Below are positions 37,231-46,789 of a stretch of DNA of 64,000 nt, piece by piece. This DNA comes from Blastococcus sp. VKM Ac-2987. GTDB lineage: Bacteria > Actinomycetota > Actinomycetes > Mycobacteriales > Geodermatophilaceae. Position 1 is the stretch's first letter; each line of letters begins with the position of its first letter. The position numbers and the translations under genes were made by a program. Under the pieces are notes generated by a model. The model was not told where the DNA came from and made no database searches. It saw nothing but the letters and a program-made list of their open reading frames with translations. Location: NCBI RefSeq assembly GCF_026967805.1, contig NZ_JAPVBG010000002.1, positions 766,190 to 830,189 of the forward strand. The letters run 5' to 3'.

Positions 37231-38541
37231 GTGCTGCAGGCGTTCGCCGCGGCGTTCCGGACGCCAGACCTCCGGCGCAAGCTGTTGTTCTCCCTGGCGA
37301 TCATCGCCCTCTACCGGCTGGGCGCCGCGATCCCGGGGCCCGGCGTCTCCGTGGAGGCGATCAACAGCTGCCTCGAGCAGGCCCAGGCCTCCGACCAGCG
37401 CGACATCTACTCGCTGGTGAACCTGTTCTCCGGCGGCGCGCTGCTCCGGCTGAGCGTCTTCGCGCTGGGGATCATGCCGTACATCACGGCGAGCATCATC
37501 GTGCAGCTGCTGGTCGTGGTCATCCCGCGCTTCGAGCAGCTGAAGAAGGAAGGGCAGTCGGGTCAGGCCAAGCTGACCCAGTACACCCGCTACCTGACGA
37601 TCGCGCTCGCGGTCCTGCAGAGCACCGGCATCATCGCCCTGGCGCGCAGCGGCCAGCTCTTCCCCAACTGCTCCGAGCAGATCATCCCGTCCGAGTCGGT
37701 CTGGACGACGGTCATCCTGGTCGTCACGCTGACCGCCGGTACCGCGCTGATCATGTGGCTCGGCGAGCTGCTCACCGAGAAGGGGATCGGCAACGGCATG
37801 TCCGTGCTGATCTTCACCTCGATCGCCGCGCGCATCCCCGCCGAGGGCGGCTCGATCCTGCAGACCCGAGGCGGCGTCGTCTTCGCCGTCGTCTGCGCCT
37901 TCGCCGTCGTCATCATCGGCACGGTCGTCTACGTCGAGCAGGCCCAGCGCCGCATCCCGGTGCAGTACGCCAAGCGGATGGTCGGCCGCCGCATGTACGG
38001 CGGCACGTCGACCTACCTGCCGCTGAAGGTGAACCAGGCCGGCGTCATCCCGGTCATCTTCGCCTCGTCGCTGCTGTACCTGCCGCAGCTGATCACCCAG
38101 CTGCAGGGCAGCGAGACCGGGGCGGTGCGCCGGTTCTTCGAGAACTACATCATCGACCAGAGCAGCCCGGTCCACGTCGTCGTCTACTTCGCGATGATCA
38201 TCTTCTTCACGTACTTCTACGTGTCGATCACGTTCAACCCGGAGGAACGGGCCGACGACATGAAGCGCTACGGCGGCTTCATCCCGGGCATCCGGCCGGG
38301 CCGGCCCACCGCCGAGTACCTGCAGTACGTCCTGTCCCGGATCACGCTTCCGGGATCGATCTACCTGGGTCTGGTCGCCGTCCTGCCGAACCTCTTCCTG
38401 TCGATCACGCAGGAGGGGCAGAACCAGAACTTCCCGTTCGGTGGTACCGCGGTCCTGATCATGGTCGGAGTGGGGTTGGAGACGGTGAAGCAGATCGAGA
38501 CGCAACTGAACCAGCGGAACTACGAAGGGTTCCTGAAGTAG
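37231..38541 (+). CDS. secY: Preprotein translocase subunit SecY
   Basis: 436 residues with ten predicted membrane helices, the channel of the Sec system. Landmarks: [20 protein letters not shown]-type helix 1 after [25 protein letters not shown]-like ([19 protein letters not shown]), [20 protein letters not shown] in the cytoplasmic loop and [20 protein letters not shown] near the C-terminus. GTG at 37231 preceded by GGGGAGGG. TAG stop overlaps the adk GTG by one base. Confidence 0.97.
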   Translation: MLQAFAAAFRTPDLRRKLLFSLAIIALYRLGAAIPGPGVSVEAINSCLEQAQASDQRDIYSLVNLFSGGALLRLSVFALGIMPYITASIIVQLLVVVIPRFEQLKKEGQSGQAKLTQYTRYLTIALAVLQSTGIIALARSGQLFPNCSEQIIPSESVWTTVILVVTLTAGTALIMWLGELLTEKGIGNGMSVLIFTSIAARIPAEGGSILQTRGGVVFAVVCAFAVVIIGTVVYVEQAQRRIPVQYAKRMVGRRMYGGTSTYLPLKVNQAGVIPVIFASSLLYLPQLITQLQGSETGAVRRFFENYIIDQSSPVHVVVYFAMIIFFTYFYVSITFNPEERADDMKRYGGFIPGIRPGRPTAEYLQYVLSRITLPGSIYLGLVAVLPNLFLSITQEGQNQNFPFGGTAVLIMVGVGLETVKQIETQLNQRNYEGFLK

Positions 38542-39143
38542 TGCGCGTCGTCCTCCTGGGCCCTCCTGGAGCGGGCAAGGGCACCCAGGCGCAGATCATC
38601 GCCGGCGAGCTCGGCGTCCCCGCGATCTCGACCGGGGACATCTTCCGGGCGAACGTGAGCGGGCAGACCGAGCTCGGCCGCAAGGCCAAGGTCTTCATGG
38701 ACGCCGGTGACCTCGTCCCCGACGAGATCACCGTCGCGATGGTGAAGGACCGGCTGGCCGAGGCCGACGCCGCCGGCGGCTTCCTCCTCGACGGGTTTCC
38801 CCGCACGATCTCGCAGGCCGAGCAGCTGCGGGAGTCGCTGACGGAGCTGGGGCACGGCCTGGACCGGGTCCTGGAGCTGGTCGTCGACGAGGAGGAGCTG
38901 GTCCGTCGGCTCTCCGGCCGGCGCATGCTGGTCGACGGCCAGATGGTCCAGCGCGACGACGACAAGCCCGAGACGGTGCGGCACCGGCTGAAGGTCTACC
39001 GGGAACAGACCGCGCCGCTGTCCGGGTTCTACGAGGACGAGGGTCTGCTGGCCCGCATCGACGCGATCGGTGCGGTCGAGGAGGTCACCGCCCGCGCGCT
39101 GGCCGCACTGGGCGCCGACCGCGCGCAGCCGAGCGCAGACTGA
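38541..39143 (+). CDS. adk: Adenylate kinase
   Basis: 200 residues; P-loop GPPGAGKGT at 7-15, [10 protein letters not shown], and [16 protein letters not shown] of the AMP site. The LID is short: [20 protein letters not shown] replaces the longer zinc-type LID, as in other actinobacterial short kinases. It converts ATP plus AMP to two ADP. GTG start overlaps secY by one base, so translation is probably coupled. Confidence 0.96.
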   Translation: MRVVLLGPPGAGKGTQAQIIAGELGVPAISTGDIFRANVSGQTELGRKAKVFMDAGDLVPDEITVAMVKDRLAEADAAGGFLLDGFPRTISQAEQLRESLTELGHGLDRVLELVVDEEELVRRLSGRRMLVDGQMVQRDDDKPETVRHRLKVYREQTAPLSGFYEDEGLLARIDAIGAVEEVTARALAALGADRAQPSAD

Positions 39144-39225
39144 TCACCGGGCACCGGAGGCGGGTCTGCACATGACGGGCGGGATCCTCGGCCGCCTTCC
39201 GCTGCTCGCGAAGTGGAGTGGACGC

Positions 39226-40029
39226 ATGATCCAGATCAAGACCCCGCACGAGATCGAGCTGATGCGTGCCGCCGGCCTCGTCGTCGCCGGTGCCATCGCC
39301 GCGGTGCGTGCCGAGGTCCGCCCCGGCGTCACCACCGGGGAGCTCGACGCGATCGCCGAGGACCACATCCGGAGCGCGGGCGCCGTCCCGTCGTTCCTCG
39401 GGTACCACGGCTTCACCGGCAGCATCTGCGCGTCGATCAACGACGAGATCGTGCACGGGATCCCGAGCAAGAGCCGGGCGCTGGCCCTCGGCGACAACAT
39501 CTCCGTCGACTGCGGGGCGATCCTGCAGGGTTGGCACGGGGATTCCGCCGTGACGATGACGGTGGGGGAGCCCTCCGCCGAGGACGCCGCGCTGATGGCG
39601 GTGACCGAGCGGTCGATGTGGGCCGGGCTCGCCAGGGCGGTGGCCGGCGGACGGCTGACCGACATCAGCTCCGCGGTGGAGCAGGAGATCCGGACCGAGG
39701 ACCACCCGTACGGCATCGTCGACAACTACGGCGGGCACGGGATCGGCACGGAGATGCACCAGGACCCGCACGTGCTCAACTACGGCCGCCCGGGCCGCGG
39801 TCCGAAGCTGGTCCAGGGGCTGTGCCTGGCCATCGAGCCCATGGTCACGGTCGGGGACCCGGCGACGGTCGAGCTCGAGGACGGGTGGACGGTGGTGACC
39901 AAGGACGGCTCCCGGGCCGCCCACTTCGAGCACACGGTCGCGATCACGCCGGAGGGCCCATGGGTCCTCACGGCAGAGGACGGCGGCGTCTCCGGTCTCG
40001 CCCCCTTCGGCATCACGCCCCGCACCTGA
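39226..40029 (+). CDS. map: Methionine aminopeptidase, type I
   Basis: 267 residues; IQIKTPHEIELMRAAGLVVA at the N-terminus, metal ligands in NISVDCGAILQGWHGDSAVT, GGHGIGTEMHQDPHVLNYG and the C-terminal Glu in FEHTVAITPEGPWVL. It removes the initiator Met. The ATG at 39226 has GGAG 7 bases upstream and matches the usual start; an in-frame ATG at 39172 (18 residues more) also has GGAGG and cannot be excluded. Follows adk after 82 bases. Confidence 0.95.
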   Translation: MIQIKTPHEIELMRAAGLVVAGAIAAVRAEVRPGVTTGELDAIAEDHIRSAGAVPSFLGYHGFTGSICASINDEIVHGIPSKSRALALGDNISVDCGAILQGWHGDSAVTMTVGEPSAEDAALMAVTERSMWAGLARAVAGGRLTDISSAVEQEIRTEDHPYGIVDNYGGHGIGTEMHQDPHVLNYGRPGRGPKLVQGLCLAIEPMVTVGDPATVELEDGWTVVTKDGSRAAHFEHTVAITPEGPWVLTAEDGGVSGLAPFGITPRT

Positions 40030-40037
40030 GCGGTCCC

Positions 40038-40060
40038 TGACCCGGGCGCGGTCCGGGTCA
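40038..40060 (+). terminator. Probable terminator after map
   Basis: TGACCCGG (40038-40045) pairs perfectly with CCGGGTCA (40053-40060), 7-base loop, 9 bases after the stop. Confidence 0.5.
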
Positions 40061-40084
40061 TGACTGCGGTCACCCGGGACCGGG

Positions 40085-40114
40085 TTGGTGACGGGTGGGG
40101 CGTCAAGGTACAGT
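40085..40114 (+). promoter_or_regulatory. Promoter of the infA-rpmJ-rpsM operon
   Basis: TTGGTG (40085-40090), 18-bp spacer, TACAGT (40109-40114). Leader of about 165 bases to infA. Confidence 0.6.
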
Positions 40115-40284
40115 GGCCGATGGCGTTCGCGCCGTCCTGTCGTCGTGCTGTGGCCGCATGACGCGGGACGCCCTCGCGAGAGCGTCTGCACCACATGTTC
40201 TGCAATCTCCGAGCGCGTCCAGCCGGGCACCGGCGCGGGCGCACGAGGATCCAGTACCACCGAGTCAAGGAGCGCGTGTCGGGC

Positions 40285-40506
40285 ATGGCGAAGAAGGACG
40301 GGGCCATCGAGGTCGAGGGTCGCGTCGTCGAGCCGCTGCCCAATGCGATGTTCCGGGTCGAGCTGCAGAACGGACACCGGGTGCTCGCCCACATCAGCGG
40401 CAAGATGCGGCAGCACTACATCCGCATCCTGCCCGAGGACCGCGTGGTCGTGGAGCTCTCGCCCTACGACCTGACGCGCGGTCGCATCGTCTACCGCTAC
40501 AAGTGA
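40285..40506 (+). CDS. infA: Translation initiation factor IF-1
   Basis: 73 residues, standard; [40 protein letters not shown] and ending RGRIVYRYK, an S1-type OB fold that blocks the A site during initiation. The ATG is fixed by homology; AGGAG lies 12 bases upstream. Confidence 0.98.
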   Translation: MAKKDGAIEVEGRVVEPLPNAMFRVELQNGHRVLAHISGKMRQHYIRILPEDRVVVELSPYDLTRGRIVYRYK

Positions 40507-40570
40507 CCGCCGGTCCGCACAGCGTGCGGGGTACCGGCACATCGATTTCGAGGAATGAGGGGCGGCACCG

Positions 40571-40684
40571 GTGAAGGTCCAGCCGTCGGTGAAGAAGATC
40601 TGCGACAAGTGCAAGGTGATCCGCCGGCACGGCCGGGTCATGGTCATCTGCGACAACGCCCGGCACAAGCAGCGCCAGGGCTGA
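40571..40684 (+). CDS. rpmJ: 50S ribosomal protein L36
   Basis: 37 residues, encoded from GTG 40571 to TGA 40684: it starts [20 protein letters not shown] and ends RHKQRQG. All four zinc ligands, Cys11, Cys14, Cys27 and His32, are kept, so it is the C+ form. GAATGAGGGGC precedes the start. Small last-assembled 50S protein; lies between infA and rpsM as usual. Confidence 0.97.
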   Translation: MKVQPSVKKICDKCKVIRRHGRVMVICDNARHKQRQG

Positions 40685-40698
40685 GGGAGTACCTGAAC

Positions 40699-41079
40699 AT
40701 GGCACGACTGGCTGGCGTCGACCTGCCCCGCGAGAAGCGGATGGAGATCGCGCTCACCTACATCTATGGCATCGGCAAGCACCACGCCAAGGAGACCTTG
40801 GCCGCGACGGGCGTCAGCCCGGACCTGCGCGCCAAGGACCTCAGTGACGAGGACCTGCTGAAGCTGCGCGACTACATCGACGAGCACTTCCGCGTCGAGG
40901 GTGATCTGCGGCGCGAGGTCGCCGGCGACATCCGCCGGAAGATCGAGATCGGTTGCTACCAGGGCCTGCGGCACCGCCGCGGACTTCCGGTGCACGGTCA
41001 GCGCACCAAGACCAACGCGCGCTCGAGCAAGGGCCCGCGCAAGACCATCGCCGGCAAGAAGAAGGCCGGCAAGAAGTAA
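40699..41079 (+). CDS. rpsM: 30S ribosomal protein S13
   Basis: 126 residues; [39 protein letters not shown] and the basic tail [16 protein letters not shown]. It contacts P-site tRNA and bridges to L5. ATG at 40699 with GAGGGAG upstream; the in-frame extension over rpmJ is rejected. Confidence 0.97.
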   Translation: MARLAGVDLPREKRMEIALTYIYGIGKHHAKETLAATGVSPDLRAKDLSDEDLLKLRDYIDEHFRVEGDLRREVAGDIRRKIEIGCYQGLRHRRGLPVHGQRTKTNARSSKGPRKTIAGKKKAGKK

Positions 41080-41177
41080 GCCGCGAGAGCGCGTCGTCGC
41101 AGATCCCGTGAGGGGGGAGCGACAGCGCGCACGCGTGCTGCCTCTCTAGGCCACGAAGAGAAGGACTCGACAGACAC

Positions 41178-41585
41178 ATGCCTCCCAGGGCTCGCACCGC
41201 GGCCGGTGCCAAGAAGGTCCGCCGCAAGGAGAAGAAGAACGTCGCTCACGGTGCTGCGCACATCAAGAGCACGTTCAACAACACGATCGTCTCGATCACC
41301 GACCCCAACGGGAACGTGATCAGCTGGGCCTCCGCCGGCCACGTCGGCTTCAAGGGCTCGCGCAAGTCCACCCCCTTCGCCGCGCAGATGGCCGCCGAGA
41401 ACGCGGCCCGCAAGGCGCAGGAGCACGGCATGCGCAAGGTGGACGTCTTCGTGAAGGGTCCCGGCTCCGGCCGCGAGACCGCCATCCGCTCGCTCCAGGC
41501 CACCGGCCTCGAGGTCGGGCAGATCCAGGACGTCACGCCGCAGCCGCACAACGGCTGCCGCCCCAAGAAGCGCCGCCGGGTCTGA
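41178..41585 (+). CDS. rpsK: 30S ribosomal protein S11
   Basis: 135 residues; [20 protein letters not shown] and the C-terminal [15 protein letters not shown]. It lies on the 30S platform near the E site. The 98-base gap after rpsM holds no clear feature. Confidence 0.97.
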   Translation: MPPRARTAAGAKKVRRKEKKNVAHGAAHIKSTFNNTIVSITDPNGNVISWASAGHVGFKGSRKSTPFAAQMAAENAARKAQEHGMRKVDVFVKGPGSGRETAIRSLQATGLEVGQIQDVTPQPHNGCRPKKRRRV

Positions 41586-41619
41586 CCCGGTCACTGACGA
41601 GACGAAGAGGTAGATAGAC

Positions 41620-42246
41620 GTGGCCCGTTACACCGGAGCCGACTGCCGCCTGTGCCGGCGCGAGAAGATGAAGCTGTTCCTCAAGGGCAGCAAGTGCGAG
41701 TCCCCGAAGTGCCCGATCGAGATCCGGCCGTACCCGCCGGGCGAGCACGGCCGGGGCCGCAGCAAGGACAGCGAGTACCTGCTCCAGCTGCGCGAGAAGC
41801 AGAAGGCCCGCCGCATCTACGGCGTGCTGGAGAAGCAGTTCCGCGGCTACTACGAAGAGGCCAACCGCAAGACGGGCAAGACCGGTGAGGTCCTGCTGCA
41901 GATCCTCGAGTCGCGGCTGGACAACGTGGTCTACCGGGCCGGCTTCGCCGAGTCCCGCGACATGGCGCGCCAGCTGGTGCGCCACGGCCACATCCGGGTG
42001 AACGGCCGCAAGGTCGACATCCCGTCCTACCGGGTCACCGAGAACGACATCGTCGAGGTGGCCGAGAAGTCGCGCACCATGCTGCCGTTCGAGATCGCCC
42101 AGGCCCGCGCCGGCGAGCGCCCCGTGCCGCCGTGGCTCGAGGTCATCAGCAGCCAGCTGCGCGTGCTCGTGCACAGCATCCCGGCCCGCCAGGTGATCGA
42201 CACCCCGGTCCAGGAGCAGCTGATCGTCGAGCTGTACTCGAAGTAA
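41620..42246 (+). CDS. rpsD: 30S ribosomal protein S4
   Basis: 208 residues; unlike most actinobacterial S4 without zinc, this one has Cys9, Cys12, Cys26 and Cys31 ([10 protein letters not shown] and [10 protein letters not shown]), the zinc-knuckle form. The S4 RNA-binding domain follows ([20 protein letters not shown]). S4 nucleates 30S assembly and represses the alpha operon in E. coli. GTG start after GAAGAGG. Confidence 0.96.
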   Translation: MARYTGADCRLCRREKMKLFLKGSKCESPKCPIEIRPYPPGEHGRGRSKDSEYLLQLREKQKARRIYGVLEKQFRGYYEEANRKTGKTGEVLLQILESRLDNVVYRAGFAESRDMARQLVRHGHIRVNGRKVDIPSYRVTENDIVEVAEKSRTMLPFEIAQARAGERPVPPWLEVISSQLRVLVHSIPARQVIDTPVQEQLIVELYSK

Positions 42247-42262
42247 GCACCACAGCACCACC

Positions 42263-42296
42263 GGCTCCGGCGGGCGGACAGATGCCCGCCGGAGCC
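42263..42296 (+). terminator. Hairpin between rpsD and rpoA
   Basis: Perfect 13-bp stem (GGCTCCGGCGGGC, 42263-42275, with 42284-42296) and 8-base loop. May lower transcription into rpoA or act in RNA processing. Confidence 0.55.
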
Positions 42297-42352
42297 AGCA
42301 CCACCCCTCACGGCGTCATATGGCGGGTGCCGGAGGACCTGAAGGAGACACA

Positions 42353-43429
42353 ATGCTCATCGCACAGCGCCCCACGCTGACCGAGGAGACCATCTCGGAG
42401 CAGCGCTCGCGGTTCATCATCGAGCCGCTCGAGCCGGGTTTCGGCTACACCCTCGGCAACTCCCTGCGGCGCACGCTGCTGTCGTCCATCCCCGGTGCGG
42501 CGGTCACCAGCATCCGCATCGAGGGCACCCTGCACGAGTTCACCACCGTGCCGGGCGTCAAGGAGGACGTCACCGAGATCATCCTGAACCTCAAGGGTCT
42601 CGTGGTCAGCTCCGACTCCGACGAGCCGGTGACCATGTACCTGCGCAAGCAGGGCCCCGGTGAGGTCACGGCGGCCGACATCGCCCCGCCGGCCGGCGTC
42701 GAGGTGCACAACCCCGAGCTGCACATCGCCACCCTGAACGGCAAGGGCCGGCTCGAGATCGAGCTGGTCGTCGAGCGGGGCCGCGGCTACGTGCCCGCGC
42801 CGCAGAACAAGCAGCCCGGCCAGGAGATCGGCCGCATCCCCGTGGACTCGATCTACTCGCCGGTCCTCAAGGTCACCTACGCCGTCGAGGCGACCCGTGT
42901 CGAGCAGCGCACCGACTTCGACCGCCTCGTGGTCGACGTCGAGAGCAAGCCGTCGATCGCCCCGCGCGACGCCATCGCGTCCGCCGGTTCCACGCTGGTC
43001 GAGCTCTTCGGCCTGCTGCGCGAGCTGAACGTCGACGCCGAGGGCATCGAGGTCGGGCCCAGCCCGGCCGAGGCCGCCGACATCGCGAACTTCTCGATGC
43101 CGATCGAGGACATGGACCTCACCGTCCGGTCCTACAACTGCCTCAAGCGCGAGGGCGTGCACACCGTCGGTGAGCTCGTGACCCGCTCCGAGGCCGACCT
43201 GCTCGACATCCGGAACTTCGGGGCCAAGTCGATCGACGAGGTCAAGATGAAGCTGGCCGCCATGGGCCTCGCGCTCAAGGACAGCCCGCCCGGGTTCATC
43301 CCCACCTCGATCGAGAGCTACGACGAGGGCTACGAGACCGACGCCTACCAGGGCACGGGCGAGTTCGCCCCGGGCTACGAGCAGGCGCAGTACGACGAGG
43401 GCTCCTACCAGGAGACCGAGCAGCTCTGA
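42353..43429 (+). CDS. rpoA: DNA-directed RNA polymerase subunit alpha
   Basis: 358 residues. Alpha [23 protein letters not shown], which dimerises and starts core assembly; alpha [23 protein letters not shown]-type helix-hairpin ([18 protein letters not shown]) and [20 protein letters not shown], which bind UP elements and activators. A C-terminal tail of about 40 residues is rich in Tyr, Glu and Gln ([16 protein letters not shown]), unusual in its Tyr content. ATG at 42353 preceded by GAAGGAGAC. Flanked by hairpins on both sides. Confidence 0.97.
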   Translation: MLIAQRPTLTEETISEQRSRFIIEPLEPGFGYTLGNSLRRTLLSSIPGAAVTSIRIEGTLHEFTTVPGVKEDVTEIILNLKGLVVSSDSDEPVTMYLRKQGPGEVTAADIAPPAGVEVHNPELHIATLNGKGRLEIELVVERGRGYVPAPQNKQPGQEIGRIPVDSIYSPVLKVTYAVEATRVEQRTDFDRLVVDVESKPSIAPRDAIASAGSTLVELFGLLRELNVDAEGIEVGPSPAEAADIANFSMPIEDMDLTVRSYNCLKREGVHTVGELVTRSEADLLDIRNFGAKSIDEVKMKLAAMGLALKDSPPGFIPTSIESYDEGYETDAYQGTGEFAPGYEQAQYDEGSYQETEQL

Positions 43430-43437
43430 CCGGTGCA

Positions 43438-43470
43438 GGCCGGACGGCGGGGAGCACCCGCCGTCCGGCC
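43438..43470 (+). terminator. Hairpin between rpoA and rplQ
   Basis: Perfect 14-bp stem (GGCCGGACGGCGGG, 43438-43451, with 43457-43470), 5-base loop, extended further by GCAG/CTGC with one bulge. Confidence 0.6.
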
Positions 43471-43589
43471 CTGCCGCGGGGCGCGCCAGACTGACGCCAC
43501 GAGCAGTGCAGCACCACCGCAGTACGGACGACAGCAGCATCACGGATGCAGCCGGCAGCGAGCGCCCGGCCGCCTGAGGAAGGACCGAC

Positions 43590-44219
43590 ATGCCCACCCC
43601 CACCAAGGGCCCCCGTCTCGGCGGGTCCCCCGCGCACGAGCGGCTGATGCTGGCCAACCTGGCCACCTCGCTGTTCGAGCACGGGCGGATCACCACGACC
43701 GAGGCGAAGGCCAAGCGGCTCCGTCCGCTGGCCGAGAAGCTGGTGACCTTCGCCAAGCGCGGTGACCTGCACGCCCGTCGTCAGGTCATGACGACCATCC
43801 GTGACAAGGACGTCGTCCACACGCTGTTCGCCGAGATCGGTCCTCGCTTCGAGAACCGTCCCGGTGGCTACACCCGCATCACCAAGGTCGGTCCGCGCAA
43901 GGGCGACAACGCCCCCATGGCGGTCATCGAGCTGGTCGAGGCCCTGACCGTCGCACAGCAGGCCGTCGGCGAGGCCGAGCGGGCCCGTGGGACCCAGTTC
44001 GCCTCCGGTGCCGGCGCGGCCTCTGCGGCCGGCGAGGTCACGGCGGACGCCGTCGAGCCGACGGACGCCGTCGAGCCCGCCGATCCCGCGGACTCGGCCG
44101 ACAGCGTCGACTCGGTCGACAGCGCCGACTCGGCCGACAGCGCGGACTCGGCGGACACCCCGGACGAGGCCGTCGTCGAGGCGCCGGCCGCTGAGGACGA
44201 GGGCACGGCCGCGCGATGA
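43590..44219 (+). CDS. rplQ: 50S ribosomal protein L17 with long acidic tail
   Basis: 209 residues. The L17 domain ([40 protein letters not shown]) ends near residue 125; the rest is an acidic tail rich in Ala, Asp and Ser encoded partly by an 18-bp tandem repeat. E. coli L17 has 127 residues. The tail is probably disordered and faces the ribosome surface near the tunnel exit. GAGGAAGGACC precedes the ATG. Stop overlaps the next ORF by ATGA. Confidence 0.95.
   Translation: MPTPTKGPRLGGSPAHERLMLANLATSLFEHGRITTTEAKAKRLRPLAEKLVTFAKRGDLHARRQVMTTIRDKDVVHTLFAEIGPRFENRPGGYTRITKVGPRKGDNAPMAVIELVEALTVAQQAVGEAERARGTQFASGAGAASAAGEVTADAVEPTDAVEPADPADSADSVDSVDSADSADSADSADTPDEAVVEAPAAEDEGTAAR
44091..44156 (+). 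repeat. 18-bp tandem repeats in the rplQ tail
   Basis: Units at 44091-44108, 44109-44126 and 44127-44144 plus a partial fourth share GACTCGGnCGACAGCGnn, encoding [12 protein letters not shown]. Units differ by 1-3 bases. Confidence 0.85.
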
Positions 44220-44605
44220 GCAACCCCGAGAACGTCGCCGGTGCGGGCGCGGCCGGCGTGTCCGCCGGCGGCGGCGACCATGGTGCCACGTTCGAGGGTG
44301 AGACCACCGGTCCCGGCGGGGACACCTCCCCGGCCGTGACCGCATCGTCCCCCGCCCACCCGAGCGTCACCGACGAGGCGCAGGAGATCGTCACCGACGT
44401 CTACAACCCCGACGGTGACCGGCAGGACGACGGCGACGTGACGCCGGAGCCCGAGCGGCAGAACGCCGCGGTCGTCGAGGACCCGGTCCTCTCGCCCGAG
44501 GTCGCCAGCGCGGCCGCTGCGGAGATCGAGGCCGCCGAGCTCGGCGACGCCGCCACGGCCAGCCAGCAGTACCAGGGCGGCGACGCCGCGCCCGACCCGA
44601 AGTGA
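44216..44605 (+). CDS. Hypothetical acidic low-complexity protein
   Basis: 129 residues, starting in an ATGA overlap with the rplQ stop. Codons end mostly in G or C and the composition (Ala, Asp, Glu, Gly, Thr) is like that of the L17 tail just before it. No membrane segment, Cys, or recognised domain; a somewhat ordered part may be [21 protein letters not shown] do not recognise it. It may have arisen by a frame change or extension of the rplQ tail, or be a lineage-specific small protein of the alpha operon. Confidence 0.55.
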   Translation: MSNPENVAGAGAAGVSAGGGDHGATFEGETTGPGGDTSPAVTASSPAHPSVTDEAQEIVTDVYNPDGDRQDDGDVTPEPERQNAAVVEDPVLSPEVASAAAAEIEAAELGDAATASQQYQGGDAAPDPK

Positions 44606-44612
44606 CCGGCCG

Positions 44613-45476
44613 CTGACCACGGATCAGCGCCAGGACGAGCCCGCCACCGACCCCGGTGGCGGGCTCGTCCGTCTCCGTCTCGCGGTCCAGTACGACGGCA
44701 CGGGTTTCCACGGATGGGCCCGGCAACCGGGCCTGCGAACCGTGCAGGACGAGCTCGAACGGGGCCTGGCCACGGTGCTGCGGACCGACGTGGACCTCAC
44801 CGTGGCCGGCCGCACCGACGCCGGGGTGCACGCCACCGGGCAGGTGGTGCACGCCGACGTGGTCCGCGGCGTGTGGGAGGCGCAGCGGGAGAAGCTGGTC
44901 CGCCGGCTGCGTGGGGTGCTGCCGCCGGACATCGCCGTCGCGCAGGTGGCGGAGGCGCACCCGGACTTCGACGCCCGCTTCGGAGCGCTCGCGCGGCACT
45001 ACGTGTACCGGCTGACCGACGCACCGGCCGGGCCCTCGCCGCTGCGCCGGGCCGACACCGTCGCCTGGCCCCGCCGGCTGGACGCCTCGGCGATGGACCT
45101 CGCCGCCGGCCTCCTGCTGGGCCAGCACGACTTCGCCGCCTTCTGCAGGCGCCGCGAGGGGGCGACGACGATCCGGACACTGCTGCGGCTGACCGTGGCC
45201 CGCTGCCGGGAGGACGACGGCTCCGAGACCGTGCGGGTCGACGCCTCGGCCGACGCGTTCTGCCACTCGATGGTGCGCAGCCTGGTCGGTGGGCTGATCG
45301 CGGTCGGGGAGGGCCGGCGGCCGCTGGACTGGCCGGCCGGCCTCCTCACCCGCACGGAGCGCGCGAACGACGTGCCGGTCGCGCCGGCCCACGGGCTGAC
45401 GCTGGTGGCGGTGGACTACCCGGGCGACGCCGAGCTGGCCGCCCGCGCGACGGTCACCCGCGCCCGTCGGGCCTGA
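44613..45476 (+). CDS. truA: tRNA pseudouridine(38-40) synthase TruA, start uncertain
   Basis: The frame contains complete Tru[20 protein letters not shown], the catalytic Asp in [17 protein letters not shown], and [14 protein letters not shown] near the end. However no ATG, GTG or TTG lies in frame before the conserved N-terminus; the first GTG (44742) would remove [10 protein letters not shown]. The most plausible start is CTG at 44613 (LTTDQRQDE), 7 bases after GAAGTGA. A perfect 15-bp hairpin (44634-44648 with 44655-44669) lies between that CTG and the conserved part. Size from CTG is 287 residues, normal. Follows the hypothetical gene by 7 bases. Confidence 0.75.
   Translation: MTTDQRQDEPATDPGGGLVRLRLAVQYDGTGFHGWARQPGLRTVQDELERGLATVLRTDVDLTVAGRTDAGVHATGQVVHADVVRGVWEAQREKLVRRLRGVLPPDIAVAQVAEAHPDFDARFGALARHYVYRLTDAPAGPSPLRRADTVAWPRRLDASAMDLAAGLLLGQHDFAAFCRRREGATTIRTLLRLTVARCREDDGSETVRVDASADAFCHSMVRSLVGGLIAVGEGRRPLDWPAGLLTRTERANDVPVAPAHGLTLVAVDYPGDAELAARATVTRARRA
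44634..44669 (+). terminator. Terminator-like hairpin at the 5' end of truA
   Basis: GACGAGCCCGCCACC (44634-44648) pairs perfectly with 44655-44669; loop GACCCC. Position 29 bases after the upstream stop suggests the end of the rplQ operon, yet it lies inside the likely truA reading frame. Confidence 0.5.
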
Positions 45477-45482
45477 CGCCGG

Positions 45483-46148
45483 TCACGGCACGGCGCTGAC
45501 CGCCTCCGGCACGGGCGTCCCGCCGGACACCAGTTCCACGACGGCGCCGTCCCGGGGCGAGTCCAGGAAGGCGAGCAGCACCGCGGCGACGTCGTCGCGG
45601 GGGATGTCGCCCCGGTCCACGTGCCGGTCGAGGGTGACCCGGCCGGTGCCGGGATCGTCGGTGAGGCTGCCCGGCCGCAGGACGGTCACGGCGAGCGCGG
45701 GACGGGCGAGGAGGTCCTGCTCGGCGGCCAGCTTGGCCCGCAGGTAGGCGGCGAACACGTCGTCGACGCCCTCGGGCTGGGCGCCGTCGGCCACCAGGTC
45801 GGCGCCCATGGAGGAGACCAGCAGGTAGGTGCGCACCCCGGCCCGCTCGGCGGCGTCGGCCAGGAGGACCGCGGCGCCGCGGTCGACGGTGTCCTTGCGG
45901 GCCGCGCCGCTGCCGGGCCCGGCTCCGGCGGCGAAGACGACCGCATCGGCGCCGGAGAGGATCTCGGCCACCTCCTCGACCGACGCGGACTCGAGGTCCA
46001 GGACCACCGGCGTGACGCCGTCGTCCTCCAGGTCGGACCGGTGGTCGGGGTTGCGGACGAGGCCGAGGACGGTGTCGTCGCGGGCGGTGAGCAGACGGCC
46101 GAGGCGGCGGGCAACCTGCCCGTGGGCCCCGGCGAGGACGATGCGCAT
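45483..46148 (-). CDS. NAD(P)-binding SDR-like protein (atypical, YwnB/YtfG-like)
   Basis: 221 residues; nucleotide-binding N-terminus MRIVLAGAHGQVARRLGRLL (GxxGxxA form), DLESASVEEVAEIL, VFAAGAGPGSG and SSMGAD as in atypical short-chain dehydrogenases that act as NAD(P)H-binding or quinone/flavin reductase-like proteins. No Tyr-x3-Lys pair of classical SDRs, but Tyr-Leu-x-Ala-Lys (AAYLRAKLAAE) is present. Substrate unknown. Nine bases after mobA on the same strand; TAGGGC lies 6 bases before the ATG. Confidence 0.8.
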   Translation of the reverse strand: MRIVLAGAHGQVARRLGRLLTARDDTVLGLVRNPDHRSDLEDDGVTPVVLDLESASVEEVAEILSGADAVVFAAGAGPGSGAARKDTVDRGAAVLLADAAERAGVRTYLLVSSMGADLVADGAQPEGVDDVFAAYLRAKLAAEQDLLARPALAVTVLRPGSLTDDPGTGRVTLDRHVDRGDIPRDDVAAVLLAFLDSPRDGAVVELVSGGTPVPEAVSAVP

Positions 46149-46157
46149 GCCCAGGCC

Positions 46158-46748
46158 CTACCCGTGACCGCGGCGAGCTACCTCCCGGGCCCGGGCCAGC
46201 TCCTCGGGGGTGTCGCAGTCCAGCCACGGCGGCACCTCGCCCGGCGGCGGGGACGGGTGGTGCCGCTCCACCGCGAGGTCGGCCACGGCGCGGTGCAGCG
46301 CCCGTGGGCCCTCCGGGTCGCCCACCGCCGTGCGCAGCGCCGCCGTGCGCCACACGCCCAGCAGGAGCTGGTCCCGGCCGGTGTCGTCGACGACGAGGAC
46401 CCCGTCCCGGTGCAGGCGCCGGCGCAGCTCGACGACCAGCGCGCGGCTCACGAACGGGAGGTCGCCGGCGAGCACCGCCACGACCTCGGCGTCCACGGCC
46501 GCCAGCCCGGCCCGCAGCGCCGCGACGGGTCCACCGCCCGGTGGGTCCTCGCGGGTCAGGACGACGTCCTGCGGGACCGGCTGGGGAGGGCCGACCACGA
46601 CCCTTCGCCCGGCGTCGGCCACGGCGTCCAGGACGGCGGCGAGCATCGTCCGGTCGCCCACGCGCAGCTGCGGCTTGGCCTGCCCGCCCAGCCGCTGGGC
46701 CCGGCCGCCGGCCAGCACCACGGCCGCGTACGGCGGGAGCTCCTCCAT
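46158..46748 (-). CDS. mobA: MobA-like molybdenum cofactor nucleotidyltransferase
   Basis: 196 residues; the NTP-transferase signature AAVVLAGGRAQRLGGQAKP at 8-26 (the GGRAxRLGG loop and Lys), and VLAGDLPFVSRALV with the metal-binding Asp. MobA joins GMP to molybdopterin; a related MocA-like CMP transferase is the other option. The neighbours fdhD, mog/moaB, moaC and glp support a molybdenum role. ATG at 46748; the only signal upstream is TACGGT 6 bases away, a leaderless arrangement, divergent from fdhD. Confidence 0.85.
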   Translation of the reverse strand: MEELPPYAAVVLAGGRAQRLGGQAKPQLRVGDRTMLAAVLDAVADAGRRVVVGPPQPVPQDVVLTREDPPGGGPVAALRAGLAAVDAEVVAVLAGDLPFVSRALVVELRRRLHRDGVLVVDDTGRDQLLLGVWRTAALRTAVGDPEGPRALHRAVADLAVERHHPSPPPGEVPPWLDCDTPEELARAREVARRGHG

Positions 46749-46754
46749 GGCAGC

Positions 46755-46782
46755 ACCGTAGGCCGCCGGGCGTGGGTACCGT
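46755..46782. promoter_or_regulatory. Back-to-back leaderless-type promoters of mobA and fdhD
   Basis: On the minus strand TACGGT (46760-46755) lies 6 bases before the mobA ATG; on the plus strand TACCGT (46777-46782) lies 7 bases before the fdhD GTG. The two starts are only 41 bases apart and neither has a Shine-Dalgarno. Confidence 0.6.
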
Positions 46783-46789
46783 CCAGGTC

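Noticed and set aside
46304-46789. Upstream in-frame extension of fdhD across mobA
   Set aside because: Antisense to mobA; low-complexity Pro/Arg/Gly composition, while fdhD fits the GTG at 46790.
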